From contig NZ_QPEX01000045.1 of the NCBI RefSeq assembly GCF_003335505.1, positions 1-64,000 on the forward strand: 64,000 nt of DNA. Direction: 5' to 3'. Every line of letters begins with the position of its first letter. The stretch's first letter is position 1. Made by a program: the position numbers and the translations under genes. This DNA is from Bremerella cremea (GTDB taxonomy: Bacteria; Planctomycetota; Planctomycetia; Pirellulales; Pirellulaceae). The notes beneath the pieces were generated by a model. It saw nothing but the letters and a program-made list of their open reading frames with translations, was not told the DNA's origin and did no database searches. Below, piece after piece: positions 17,872-27,017 of this stretch.

Positions 17872-18150
17872 CTATAGCCCGCTGTTACCCAAAATATCGG
17901 CCAGGTTGTTCAGTACCCGGGTTAGGGAAGGGTAGCTGGTGTCTTCCAATTGCGAAGAACGTTCTTCGAGGGTTTCTCGCAGGGAAGGGTGGGCTAGGGC
18001 AGCGGTGTCTTCTCGGTGCAATGCATCGTTAATCGACTCCATCACCCCCTCCAGCCGAACTCTCGTATCCGCGTCGAGATGATCGACATCGCGGAGTTCT
18101 TTTTGCAACTCTTGGAGTGTTTGGCGTAATTCGGAGAGTTTGTCTTCCAT
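17872..18150 (-). CDS. DUF4404 family protein
   Basis: The 92-residue protein is mostly helical: an N-terminal coiled-coil-like stretch (LSELRQTLQELQKELRDVDHLD) and a C-terminal part with HPSLRETLEERSSQLED and LTRVLNNLADILGNSGL, which fits the DUF4404 family. There is no signal peptide or membrane segment. It lies 74 bases downstream of the degenerate HtrA-like gene on the same strand, so it may be the last gene of that transcription unit. Function unknown. Confidence 0.85.
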   Translation of the reverse strand: MEDKLSELRQTLQELQKELRDVDHLDADTRVRLEGVMESINDALHREDTAALAHPSLRETLEERSSQLEDTSYPSLTRVLNNLADILGNSGL

Positions 18151-18224
18151 GGGTTGTCGATCGTCATGCAGAGGGTTTCGAGCAGCACCAATTCCAACTT
18201 ATCCGCGAGGTGCCAATAACTATT

Positions 18225-19397
18225 CTACTTCGACGTCTCGCGTGGAATCCACCCGGGGTTAACCACTGGTGGATCGATGTTTTCGGAAATGACCGGTTTG
18301 GCGCTCAAATGCGACTGGACAATTTCCGAATTGCGCGTCGCTCCGGCGGCAGAAAGCATCTTCGAGACCGCATTGCTCAGTTCGTTGCCAGGTATGGCAT
18401 AGGTTGCCACACGCCCAGCACGAGCAATATTGAGGCCCACCACCTTGCCGTCCAGGTTCACAATCGGCCCGCCGCACTGTTCCGGCTGTAAATAGCTATC
18501 GTGCTGGAAAACAGCCGGGAAGCCGCTCCGACGGGTGCTCAGTTCGCCGCCAAGATGATTTTGGAACTCATGCCGGGCCTGGCCACGCCCGGCAACCCAT
18601 TCTCCGAGAATCACGTTGAGGTGCATTTCCTCTTCGGCACGTCGCAGTGTCAGACGTAGCGAGTCTCCTGGCTCGTAGGTACGAACCGTTTCAATCAAAT
18701 GCGATCCCGTTTCGATATGCGTGTTGTTGATCGAAAGAATGACATCTTGTGCCAGAATCCCAGCGGTTGCGGCCGCGCTGGCTTCGACTACCTGATCCAC
18801 AACCGCTGGCCCAGGACGCTGCGAAAGCATTACGCCCAACATTGCGTTTTTCACATCAATCTTGTGCGGTTCTAAGCCACACACTCCGATCGCGACAGGT
18901 TCCTCGCCGAGCCCGGCGGTCGCCAATATACTGCCGACCGCTGGCTTGTTATCGGCGGCGATTTCCATCACCGGCAAGTTTTTGGCTTCGATCCTTACAA
19001 GCGCCAAATCGTGCTCTTTGTCGATCGAGACAATTTCGTTGGCAAGGTACTGATCGCCGTTGGCCATTGCGACCACTAAGGGCGCCTCGTCACCATAGGT
19101 GTTCACCAGGCTGGCCTTGGTGACGATCAATCCATTGGGATCGACAACGCCCCCCATGGCAACCTGCTGGTCGCCTCGCTTGAGTTCGACCGTCGCACTG
19201 CGGGCTTTTCCTACAACAGTATGAAAAGCACCAAGCACCTCGCTGCTGTTGCGTTGGTGGATGCGTTTCATGAAACGCATCGCGACACCATCACTCTCAA
19301 ATATCTGAGCATGGGCCGGAGCAGGTACCAGGACAAGTCCAGCCAGCGGTGCAATCACCAAAAACGAGAATAGCAAATTCAAACGAAACCGGGGCAT
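18225..19397 (-). CDS. Degenerate HtrA-like protein with PDZ inserted in the protease fold
   Basis: 390 residues with a signal peptide (LLFSFLVIAPLAGLVLVPAPAHA). The first beta-barrel (about 55-180) has Ser96 where the catalytic His should be (TKASLV), but keeps Asp130 (KEHDLALV). A PDZ domain then occupies about 186-266 (LGVMLSQRPG to NVILGE). The second barrel follows with QPEQCGGPI, where Cys308 replaces the nucleophile serine, and VVGLNIARAGRVATYAIP. In HtrA proteins the PDZ comes after the whole protease domain, so this order is unusual. I expect no serine-protease activity; it may bind peptides or regulate its neighbour. GGAGTG precedes the ATG. The active HtrA gene lies 106 bases upstream. 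Confidence 0.85.
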   Translation of the reverse strand: MPRFRLNLLFSFLVIAPLAGLVLVPAPAHAQIFESDGVAMRFMKRIHQRNSSEVLGAFHTVVGKARSATVELKRGDQQVAMGGVVDPNGLIVTKASLVNTYGDEAPLVVAMANGDQYLANEIVSIDKEHDLALVRIEAKNLPVMEIAADNKPAVGSILATAGLGEEPVAIGVCGLEPHKIDVKNAMLGVMLSQRPGPAVVDQVVEASAAATAGILAQDVILSINNTHIETGSHLIETVRTYEPGDSLRLTLRRAEEEMHLNVILGEWVAGRGQARHEFQNHLGGELSTRRSGFPAVFQHDSYLQPEQCGGPIVNLDGKVVGLNIARAGRVATYAIPGNELSNAVSKMLSAAGATRNSEIVQSHLSAKPVISENIDPPVVNPGWIPRETSK

Positions 19398-19503
19398 CTG
19401 TTCACTCCGTTGTTTCGTCGTCGCATAGCTTCAGACAAACTGCCGCTCCTCGAAACAAGCGACAATCTTCCGAGTAGTCAAATCGAGAACTTCCCGCCAG
19501 GGA

Positions 19504-20592
19504 CTATTCGCGATCTAGTTGACGACGATCCGTAAGTTCAACTTCGAGAGTAATAACGTTGCCCGAGCTGCGCCGTATCCGTACGTTGATGCGATCGCCC
19601 GGAGAATACTGATTTACCATCAGCTTCAAATTGTCGAAGGAGTCGATCTGGCGATCGTTAAATCGCAAGATTTGATCTCCCTCTTGGATTCCCGCTTTGT
19701 CTGCCGGAGAACCCGGGGTAACACGCGTGACCACAACTTCCTGTCGCTCTGTGTCACAACGCACACCCAAATATGGTTGCGTTCCGCCAAGCCGTCCCCA
19801 CACCTCCGATTTTCTTAATCGGTCGAGATTGTCGAGGTACTGCGTGGAAGGAACATGCAAATTCGCCGTAATTCGGTTGCCAATACGGCTGTTGATCCCA
19901 ATCACATTGCCTTGAATATCCAACAAGGGGCCACCACTATCGCCACCCACTAAGGTCGCGTCGGTCGCGATCACATCGCTACTGTTGGCCAGTACGCGGC
20001 CGAGTCGCAGGGCAGGGCGACGGTCTTTGACGATGCCGCCTGCGTGCCCCATTACTAATACCCACTCTCCGTCTTTTAAGTTCGCGGAAGAACGGACCGG
20101 AAGGTGTTTATATTTTCCGGGGGTGGTGATTTGGATCGCGCCAGAGTCAATACTCCGATCGGTTCCCAACGTTACCCCTTTGACGCGACTGCCATCGTTG
20201 AGGATAACCGTTACCTCTCGCCCAGGCTTCCCAATCACATGCCCTGCGGTGAGGATCAAACCATCTTCGCTTACCACCACCCCAGAACCTTGCGCTGATC
20301 CGACGATCACCCCAACTGTGGCATCTAGCGCCTTCTGGGTGACCTGCTGAATCAACTTCTCCATCGAACGCAAGTCGGCTACGTCGTGCGGAGCATCGCC
20401 AACGAGCACTTCTGAAAAGTGCGTCGTCTGCTGAACACTGGCAGGCTTTTCCTTTTCCTGAGCATGGGCTGTCAGGGGAAAGCAGCAAACCAATCCACAC
20501 AGAATCAGTAAGTTAAAAAACGATGCCGTTAACTTCGAACACGAGTAGCCTGCGAGAAGAGGAGAAGAGGCGAGGATAGTCCGTTGTTTCAT
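19504..20592 (-). CDS. Periplasmic HtrA-type serine protease, one PDZ
   Basis: The 362-residue protein has a signal or anchor segment (FFNLLILCGLVCCFPLTAHA), an S1C protease domain with His118 (TAGHVI), Asp149 (SIDSGA) and Ser219 (GGDSGGPLL), and one C-terminal PDZ domain (about 270-355, QPYLGVRC to VTLEVEL). It should be an active periplasmic protease or chaperone. The domain order is the usual one. AAGGG precedes the ATG at 20592. It is followed by the degenerate paralogue with swapped domain order, so the two probably act together. The region upstream (20593-20876) is divergent with an epimerase gene. Confidence 0.92.
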   Translation of the reverse strand: MKQRTILASSPLLAGYSCSKLTASFFNLLILCGLVCCFPLTAHAQEKEKPASVQQTTHFSEVLVGDAPHDVADLRSMEKLIQQVTQKALDATVGVIVGSAQGSGVVVSEDGLILTAGHVIGKPGREVTVILNDGSRVKGVTLGTDRSIDSGAIQITTPGKYKHLPVRSSANLKDGEWVLVMGHAGGIVKDRRPALRLGRVLANSSDVIATDATLVGGDSGGPLLDIQGNVIGINSRIGNRITANLHVPSTQYLDNLDRLRKSEVWGRLGGTQPYLGVRCDTERQEVVVTRVTPGSPADKAGIQEGDQILRFNDRQIDSFDNLKLMVNQYSPGDRINVRIRRSSGNVITLEVELTDRRQLDRE

Positions 20593-20876
20593 TTTGTGCC
20601 CTTAAGAATCAGTTTTACCACCTTCGACTACGGCAGGATCGTAACGGGGTTCGGCTTTATTCTAGGAATACGATCAAGAGTTTGTCACGTCTTGGGCGTC
20701 CGCGACCGAGGAGGGACCACGCCTCGAAGTCACTGCTATCAGCAATTCCACAATCTATAGTAGTCAACCCAGGAATACTTTGGTAGTGTCTGCCGGGATT
20801 TGGCAAAATTGACAGAAGCATTGAAATTGACAAGGCTTACCGCTTTTCCCTCCCCCCTTAGAAAGCAGCAAACCCC

Positions 20877-21743
20877 GTGGTTTCCCGCACAAGATTGATT
20901 GTCGGATGTGGCTATGTTGGCCAGCCGTTGGCCAACCGTTGGAAACAAATGGGCGATCTCGTTTTTTCGACGACGAGATCGCCAGAGCGAGCCCGACAGT
21001 TTGAACAGGCAGGTTGGCGCTCTGTATTAGCGGATGTCACCAACCCGCAAAGTTTGCGTGATTTACCAGAAACCGACACCGTTGTCTTTGCGGTTGGGTA
21101 CGACCGCGACAGCAACAAAACGCGGGAAGAAGTTTATAACGAAGGTTTGAAACAAGTCCTCGATCACCTCAGCGAGCAAACTCGGCGTTTGATCTTCGTG
21201 AGCACGACCGGAGTGTATGGTGACGCCGCCGGGCAAACCGTCGACGAAACAACCCATTGCGATCCGGCCCGCGCTGGCGGAAAAGCTTTCTTGCTGGCCG
21301 AGCAGTGCCTGCAAAGTCACCCGATTTGGAAAAGTCGTAGTATTATCTTGCGGATGGCTGGCATTTATGGCCCTGACCGCGTGCCACGTATGGACGACAT
21401 TCAAGCAGGTAAACCCATCCCCGCACCCGCTGGCGGCGCGCTCAACCTAATCCACGTCGACGATGCCGTTCAAGCAATTAGCCTGGCCGCCGACGCCGAG
21501 ACGTTCTCGCCGGTCTACATTGTCAGTGACGGCCACCCAGTCGATCGCCGCGACTACTACCGCGAAGTCGCCCGCCTATTAGACGCCCCCGAGCCAACCT
21601 TCGAACAGCCAGAACCCAACTCCCCAGCCGCCCAACGTGCTCAAGCCGATCGCAAGATGAGCAACCAGCGAATCGTAAACGAATTGGGCTTCCAGCCAAA
21701 ATACACCAACTACCAGGCAGGGCTGGCGAGCATTTTGGGTTAG
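20877..21743 (+). CDS. NAD-dependent epimerase/dehydratase-type SDR protein
   Basis: The 288-residue protein begins with the Rossmann glycine motif VGCGYVGQPLA and has STTGVYG for the catalytic Thr/Tyr region, ILRMAGIYGPDR and the LIHVDDAVQAI motif of extended SDRs. In place of a YxxxK motif it has GGKAFLLAEQ, as in the atypical YeeZ/'SDR family' of bacteria, so the reaction is uncertain. The start is GTG at 20877, where the Rossmann strand begins nine codons later. It stands alone; the next gene is 35 bases downstream. Confidence 0.88.
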   Translation: MVSRTRLIVGCGYVGQPLANRWKQMGDLVFSTTRSPERARQFEQAGWRSVLADVTNPQSLRDLPETDTVVFAVGYDRDSNKTREEVYNEGLKQVLDHLSEQTRRLIFVSTTGVYGDAAGQTVDETTHCDPARAGGKAFLLAEQCLQSHPIWKSRSIILRMAGIYGPDRVPRMDDIQAGKPIPAPAGGALNLIHVDDAVQAISLAADAETFSPVYIVSDGHPVDRRDYYREVARLLDAPEPTFEQPEPNSPAAQRAQADRKMSNQRIVNELGFQPKYTNYQAGLASILG

Positions 21744-21778
21744 GATAATTTGGGGCACCTCGAAGGTTCCAAAAGAAA

Positions 21779-22243
21779 ATGGGCACGATACTTCAACGCG
21801 GAATCACGGGTTTTCGAGACCGTCGCGATCAGCCACTTCCAATGTGCGATCTGAATGCGTTTCGGTCCGCTTGTCACACCGTGAGTCAAGTAACCAAGTG
21901 CTCTCTAAGTGCGCCGATTCAGCAGCCAAACAATCAACGCAACTTCATAACGGCCCAGTTTGCTACGCCGTATGGAGAGATCGCAGCGATGTTGAATCAG
22001 CACTTTCCGCTACTCGGATTTGCCGTGGCCTCGCTGCCAGGGAAACAACTTCGATTCGTTGATGCCCCAGAACAAGCAACCGCATTCACGCAATTAGGCA
22101 TGTATCGCGTTCTTTCCTTGTCCGATCTTCAGCAACCTATCACGGACGACGATCTAGCGAGCTTATCGCCGACCGAGATCGAACAGGTAAACTATTGGAA
22201 ACCGACTTCACTTGGGCAAATCATTTTCAACGCTTGGGATTGA
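21779..22243 (+). CDS. Conserved hypothetical protein ending in YWKPTSLGQIIFNAWD
   Basis: 154 residues if the ATG at 21779 is used. The first 45 residues look poorly conserved; the N-terminus may start at 21842 or later. The C-terminal segment with a Tyr-Trp-Lys-Pro, Gly-x-Ile-Ile-Phe-Asn and Trp-Asp pattern resembles short hypothetical proteins that I associate with planctomycetes. There are no membrane segments. Function unknown. Confidence 0.55.
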   Translation: MGTILQRGITGFRDRRDQPLPMCDLNAFRSACHTVSQVTKCSLSAPIQQPNNQRNFITAQFATPYGEIAAMLNQHFPLLGFAVASLPGKQLRFVDAPEQATAFTQLGMYRVLSLSDLQQPITDDDLASLSPTEIEQVNYWKPTSLGQIIFNAWD

Positions 22244-22324
22244 ACGAGCCGCCCGTCAACCTTTAATGGCTCATCGAATACAGCAACGTTGGCCGGGGCC
22301 TCTCCACCGGCTAAACTAATTCGC

Positions 22325-23020
22325 ATGCAACCGCCCCCTATCGAAAACGATCGAGCCGCTGCCCCGTCGCACTCGGAACAGCCGAAGCGGAGTTGGTATC
22401 GTTTTACGCTCCGCAAAGTGGTGGTTGGCTTCGTCTTGTTGAGCGTCTTGTTCGCTTACTTGCGCTATACGCACTGGGGCTACGTAGCAACCGAAGCCGT
22501 CACGAAGATGGGCCGCAGCGTCGGGCTGGTTGATCCGCCTGATACTTCTAAGATTCAAGTTACCGCGGTGCGGCCGTTTGGCACACTCGACTACGAGTGG
22601 CGAATTAGCATTCCGGCGGGAGAGAAGTACGTGATCTGCCACTCAACGGGTCAGATACCCAGTGACGATTTCCCGCCTGCCCACGGCCAGCCTCTGCCCA
22701 ACGAAGCATTGGTTTCTTACTATCTCACCAGCGGAAATGCTGAAGGTTACATACGTCACGGTCTGGGATGTAGCATTCATTCATGCGATGGATTAGTCCC
22801 AGTCTACCGCAGCGCTGGGCAGTCACTTGGCAAAAATCTTGCTTGGGTGTATGGCCAACTGAAGACAACTGGGATTCTGCCGGAGAATGGAACGCAATCA
22901 TTTGCTCCAGGTGAACGAATTGTCTTGATTCGTTCGGTGACAACGCAGCGGAAAGGTTCGTGGGGAATCTGGAGCAATCGAGGCGATGGCATTCTCATCT
23001 GGCTAGAGCCTGCCCCGTAA
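22325..23020 (+). CDS. Single-pass membrane protein, paralogue of the gene at 33879
   Basis: 231 residues from the ATG at 22325 (a TTG at 22289 would add 12). After a proline-rich cytoplasmic tail comes FTLRKVVVGFVLLSVLFAYLR as membrane anchor, then a globular extracytoplasmic domain with YEWRISIPAGEKY and a closing ILIWLEP. The protein at 33879 shares the layout: F-S-L, membrane helix, WQWRVYIPPGQKH and LMFWLSP. I do not recognise the family by name. No ribosome site is evident at either start. Function unknown. Confidence 0.7.
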   Translation: MQPPPIENDRAAAPSHSEQPKRSWYRFTLRKVVVGFVLLSVLFAYLRYTHWGYVATEAVTKMGRSVGLVDPPDTSKIQVTAVRPFGTLDYEWRISIPAGEKYVICHSTGQIPSDDFPPAHGQPLPNEALVSYYLTSGNAEGYIRHGLGCSIHSCDGLVPVYRSAGQSLGKNLAWVYGQLKTTGILPENGTQSFAPGERIVLIRSVTTQRKGSWGIWSNRGDGILIWLEPAP

Positions 23021-23060
23021 CAATCGGCGGCAGACTCAACCAGTCAATCGGTGACGTCGT

Positions 23061-23996
23061 TCACTTCTCCGCAGTCAACTCCAACGCATGCCGTCGCTCT
23101 TTCGGATCGCGGACGAACATGGCCCCCACTTCCACGACCGCATTCTCGCCGTCGGCTTGTACCTTGGCACAATCAGGCGAACTGGTCGATCCCGCCGCTT
23201 CGTCTGGGTAAAAGGCCATGGCCCGCTTCAAAGCAGCTTTTTCGCCGTTGATGCGAGGCCAACCAAATGTAACGTTGACCTTGGGAATGTTCGAGCGAGG
23301 AATTTTGGAGGTCGAATAGACTTCAACGAATGCCGAATGGCGATTCCAAAACTCGAACTCTGCCCCCTCAAACAATAGACTTCCCACCTCGGTTACCTCG
23401 TCGTCGGCGTGATTACGCACACGGCAGGTGAACCACGTCGCAGGCTTTCCATCCCGCTCGATCGTTTCCCCTTTGTAAATTCCCCAGGTGTAGGTTCCCT
23501 TCTTCCACGCGTAAGTACGCCGGACGCTGGCGAACTCTCCTTCGTACCCGGCACTTTCCACCAGGCACTCGTCGTCCGCTTTACGAACATGCTCTAGGCC
23601 GATTGGTGTCTTCTTGTCGGAGGACCACCTTGAGAAGATCGCCCCATGGCCACGATGCACGCGGGTTTGTTCATCACCGCTGACCCAGCCGTTGATATTC
23701 GTTTGCAGCCCGCCGTAAAACTGCAAACCGTTAATCAACGACGAACCGCAGGGAGAGATATAAAGGTTGTAGGTCTCCGGCACATCACGATCGATGGTGA
23801 TGTCGATTTCCAGCGTCTCGAAATTCTTGACTGGTCCCTCGAAGAACCACCAAATGTTGGCCAGGTGCCAAGGTCGTCGGGGTAACTTTACTCCCAACTC
23901 TTGAGCCATTGCATCAGGCGTCGGCTGCGCACAAGGATCGTCCGCCCAAACCAGCGAAACCAAACATAACCAAACCAATAAACTCGTCCAACGCAT
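23061..23996 (-). CDS. Exported protein, distantly DUF3472-like
   Basis: The 311-residue protein has a signal peptide (LLVWLCLVSLVWADD) and a beta-rich domain. The core WWFFEGP, then RTYAWKKGTYTWGIYKGE, WFTCRV and FEFWNRH, resembles DUF3472-type domains, which have been linked to carbohydrate binding; I rate this as a weak match. Gene ends 41 bases from the convergent membrane-protein gene. No catalytic motif can be pointed to. Confidence 0.7.
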   Translation of the reverse strand: MRWTSLLVWLCLVSLVWADDPCAQPTPDAMAQELGVKLPRRPWHLANIWWFFEGPVKNFETLEIDITIDRDVPETYNLYISPCGSSLINGLQFYGGLQTNINGWVSGDEQTRVHRGHGAIFSRWSSDKKTPIGLEHVRKADDECLVESAGYEGEFASVRRTYAWKKGTYTWGIYKGETIERDGKPATWFTCRVRNHADDEVTEVGSLLFEGAEFEFWNRHSAFVEVYSTSKIPRSNIPKVNVTFGWPRINGEKAALKRAMAFYPDEAAGSTSSPDCAKVQADGENAVVEVGAMFVRDPKERRHALELTAEK

Positions 23997-24122
23997 TAGG
24001 AAAGCTCCCAGAGGATTGTGGGGTAGGAGCTATTAGTATACGTACGATTTCGCGTAATACCTAGAGCGGGCTTGCCGCATCCTGGGTGAACGGTACACCT
24101 TTCATTCGGTTGTTTCACAACA

Positions 24123-24163
24123 CAAAAAAAAGGCGATCCACCATAAATAAGCGGAACGCCTTT
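24123..24163 (-). terminator. Terminator after the second DUF1559/lipoprotein pair
   Basis: On the minus strand AAAGGCG (24163-24157) pairs with CGCCTTT (24035-side arm at 24129-24135 read in reverse), with one mismatch and three more pairs extending the stem, followed by a run of eight T. Confidence 0.75.
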
Positions 24164-24211
24164 CATAATTTCAAGTTTCACGCCTGAAAATATTGGCGTG
24201 AGCGAAGAAGA

Positions 24212-24385
24212 TTACTTCTTCCCTTTCTGCATTGCCGATTCGGCATCATGAACTTCCTGATCGTTGGCTTCGATCTGAGCCTGGGCATCAGGGGTTAGTT
24301 CGCCGCTGGGTGCCTTAGAAGAACCACCGCAGCCAATAGCAGCCGAAAGGGCAACCAACATCATAAAGTAAGTAACGTATTTCAT
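24212..24385 (-). CDS. Small lipoprotein downstream of DUF1559 gene
   Basis: 57 residues: signal FMMLVALSAAIGC with the lipobox AIGC, then a short polar tail (GGSSKAPSGELTPDAQAQIE and so on) rich in Glu and Gln. The ATG at 24383-24385 lies 13 bases after the stop of the DUF1559 gene, so the two form an operon, and a terminator follows. The sequence differs from the lipoprotein at 10003-10179, but its place and size are the same. Too short for a known domain. Confidence 0.85.
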   Translation of the reverse strand: MKYVTYFMMLVALSAAIGCGGSSKAPSGELTPDAQAQIEANDQEVHDAESAMQKGKK

Positions 24386-24398
24386 GAGGGGTAATTTC

Positions 24399-25388
24399 CT
24401 AGGGTAGTTCAACCACGAGGCCGTCGTTGGCAACGGACAGGCGACGCATCGTTTCGGTGTCGACGGTGAAGGGAACGTGCTGCACGGAACCATCGGCCAG
24501 CACGAACATGGCACCGCCAGGGTGTGGCGAGCCAAAGTAAGTGTGCCATTGTTTGGTGCCACTCGGGGTAAACCAGGTATTGCCATTGGGCACCGAAGGA
24601 TCGAACATCCAACTACCGTCAACCAAATGCCTGCCCTTAGTATCAGGAATCGGTGGCACGCCATATTTTGTTCCGCTAGAGATCAAAGCTCCGTAGCGAA
24701 CAATGTCTTGATCCCAACCAGCGTTGTGCCACGGTTCGTTGTCGCCACCATCAGCACCCCAAGCGGTATCGTGTAGAGACTTTTCACCAAACATCAACGT
24801 ATTCGACGAACCGTCTTTGATTCGCTCAATCACATTTTTCCAACCTTGCGACTCCGTTTGGCGAATGACACCGGCATTGCCACTGGTAAGTGCGTTGGGG
24901 CTGCTCGATTCGCCACCATTTGCGGCATAGTCTGCGCGGTACGAACCACTAAACGTTTGGATTCCGCGACGCGAGGGACAGTTGAAAATCGGCGCGAACG
25001 TGGCACCAACCGCCGAGTGCTTGGTGTTGTTGACGTCTTCGCTTGAATCGCCTGACTTACCTAGCTCATAAATAGCCGTTTGTTCTACATAAGGCAGAAT
25101 CTGGAACATCCAGCTCCAACCGGACGAGTGCCGCGAGTTGCAGCATTTCCAGTCGTACGTGGTATGACCATCACGGGCACCACCCGGCAGATAGCCGTAG
25201 GTGTCTTGGAAGTTGTGGGCAGCCAATCCCATTTGCTTCAGGTTGTTACTGCATTGCATACGACGAGCCGCTTCGCGGGCTTGCTGAACGGCTGGTAAAA
25301 GGAGGGCAATGAGGACACCGATGATCGCAATCACGACCAGCAGTTCGACAAGCGTGAATGCATGTCGGCGGGAAAAATTGGTGGACAC
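24399..25388 (-). CDS. DUF1559 (H-X9-DG) prepilin-like protein
   Basis: 329 residues. Leader with two arginines and His then AFTLVELLVVIAIIGVL, the prepilin cleavage and N-methyl site, AVQQAREAARRMQCSNNLKQM, and the DUF1559 body with the C-terminal signature HPGGAMFVLADG (His, nine residues, Asp-Gly). A GTG start at 25388 is supported by GGAG eight bases upstream; the first in-frame ATG at 25454 would add 22 residues. It is co-transcribed with the lipoprotein that follows. Probably exported and processed by a prepilin peptidase. Confidence 0.93.
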   Translation of the reverse strand: MSTNFSRRHAFTLVELLVVIAIIGVLIALLLPAVQQAREAARRMQCSNNLKQMGLAAHNFQDTYGYLPGGARDGHTTYDWKCCNSRHSSGWSWMFQILPYVEQTAIYELGKSGDSSEDVNNTKHSAVGATFAPIFNCPSRRGIQTFSGSYRADYAANGGESSSPNALTSGNAGVIRQTESQGWKNVIERIKDGSSNTLMFGEKSLHDTAWGADGGDNEPWHNAGWDQDIVRYGALISSGTKYGVPPIPDTKGRHLVDGSWMFDPSVPNGNTWFTPSGTKQWHTYFGSPHPGGAMFVLADGSVQHVPFTVDTETMRRLSVANDGLVVELP

Positions 25389-26090
25389 GAAAGTGCTCCG
25401 TTTCCGAGGAAATGTCAACAGAATTCGAGGTAACGATGGCAATTCAAGCTCCATCTCTTGGAGCCAGCTTCAACCACGCTGCATCCCTCTTGAGTTGGCC
25501 ACCCACAAGAGATGATGTCGCGTGACTTGAGATTGTTTTATTGCTGTTTTTCAACCTCACAAGGAGGCAATAAACTTCGGTTCGCTACCACGAAACATGC
25601 ACCAAGGACATCCCATTCGATTCTAAACCCCATTGCTATTCTTTTATGGCACATTAACTTCCGCAACGATTTAGATTCCATGAAGAGCCAGCATTATCAG
25701 AACCTTTTACTTCATTAATCTTTCACACATCGTTGATCCTCTACACTTTGAATCATTGCACGTTCTTCACAATCACACGCCGTCCGATTTCCATCACGTA
25801 AGGCGGTACATGTAAGAAGCAATCTTCGGCCGGAAGCGAGAAGATAAAGCGTATTCAGAAAATACGCTTGCTGGCCGGAAGCGATAAGATTCGTCAGTAC
25901 CAATTGTCGCCGATTAATATCAGGCCACAGTCATCGACCTGCGCAAAAGATAAGGTGAAATTGGTCTCCTGAGTAGTTTCCTTCACGAGACCAATTACCT
26001 TCCCAGAAAAAACATCGATCCTAGAAATGCCGCAGCAAGCAAGGCGTTTTGGCTGCCTTACCACCTCGCACGCAATCGATGGTGTATCGC
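25389..26090. other. Gap of about 700 bases with a small repeat element
   Basis: No protein-like frame was found on either strand. It holds the DUF1559 promoter on the minus strand and, at 25828-25890, a hairpin flanked by two direct repeats. Base composition is more AT-rich than the neighbours. Confidence 0.5.
25828..25890. repeat. REP-like unit: hairpin flanked by 18-bp direct repeats
   Basis: GGCCGGAAGCGAGAAGAT at 25828-25845 and GGCCGGAAGCGATAAGAT at 25873-25890 differ at one base. Between them is a perfect hairpin: AAGCGTATT (25847-25855), loop CAGAA, AATACGCTT (25861-25869). It lies outside any gene. Confidence 0.7.
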
Positions 26091-26753
26091 CTATTTTGTT
26101 TCCGGCAGCACCTTGATTTCCAGATTACGAAACTCCACCGGGCTGCCGTGGCCAAGCAAGCCGATGTGGCCGGTCGAGCGTTTCAGGCCGGGATGATCGT
26201 TGCCGTCCAGTGTGGGATTGTTACGAATCTCTTCAAGGTTCACGCTTAAGATTTCAGTCCCATTGAGAACCACCTTAATCAGGTCGCCATCGACGGTTAC
26301 TTCCTGCTTGTTCCACTCGCCTATCGGCTTCAAGTGGCCACGCTTGGCCGGGGCGAGGCCGTAGAGGGAACCATGGTATTGATAAGGTTTCAACTTGGCG
26401 TACTTCTCAGCGGTATCATCCAAAATCTGAAGTTCGAAGCCACTACGCGAGGTCGTCCCTTTCATCGGAGCCCGAATCCCCAGCCCATTGTTTGCCCCTG
26501 GCGGCAGTTTGAATTCGAAACGAAGCACAAAGTTGGCGTATTCGTCCTTCGTGAACAAATTCCCTTTGCCTTTGGCTGGCGCACAAACAATCTTGCCATC
26601 TTCGGCCACATACCCAGGATTCGCGATCCACCCGCCAAAGTCTTTCCCGTTAAACAGCGGCACAAACCCGTCGTCTCCTTCAGCGGCCATCGCGGAGAAG
26701 GTTGAACAGGCAAAGCAGAGACCAAGCAAAAAGAGCGACAACCAAAAACGCAT
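26091..26753 (-). CDS. Exported DUF1080 (3-keto-disaccharide hydrolase-like) protein
   Basis: 220 residues: signal peptide (LSLFLLGLCFACSTFSAMA) and one DUF1080 domain with the typical start VPLFNGKDFGGWIA, a middle NNGLGIRAPMKG and SGFELQILDD, and the closing GLLGHGSPVEFRNLEIK. The domain is a beta-sandwich of concanavalin type; characterised members cleave 3-keto-disaccharides. The ATG at 26751-26753 gives the best signal peptide; a TTG at 26783 would add ten residues. It is divergent from the sulfatase gene at 27018, which could share its sugar substrate. Confidence 0.92.
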   Translation of the reverse strand: MRFWLSLFLLGLCFACSTFSAMAAEGDDGFVPLFNGKDFGGWIANPGYVAEDGKIVCAPAKGKGNLFTKDEYANFVLRFEFKLPPGANNGLGIRAPMKGTTSRSGFELQILDDTAEKYAKLKPYQYHGSLYGLAPAKRGHLKPIGEWNKQEVTVDGDLIKVVLNGTEILSVNLEEIRNNPTLDGNDHPGLKRSTGHIGLLGHGSPVEFRNLEIKVLPETK

Positions 26754-27017
26754 GGGCTGGTTACTCGAATCGGAGGTGGGCAAAGGAGAGCAGAAAACGA
26801 GCCCTTATTGTGAACCTGATGCCAGGTGGCATCAAGTCTCTTATGGAAGCAAGATTTCGCTTCTTAAAAACTGGCTTGCCAGGGGTCACCATCCCCCCAG
26901 CATCAAACAAGCCGAGAAAGATCTTACTCGTTCTTCCCGTGAAAACGGGGACAACATGGTCTACACTGAGAACGCATAGCCTGCCAACAAATTCCTCCTG
27001 CCCAGGAACTGCTGCCA

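Noticed and set aside
20593..20876. Possible small gene or RNA in the divergent gap
   Set aside because: The short frames have no ribosome site and no protein-like composition, and no stable hairpin was found; it is better seen as the promoter region of the two flanking genes.
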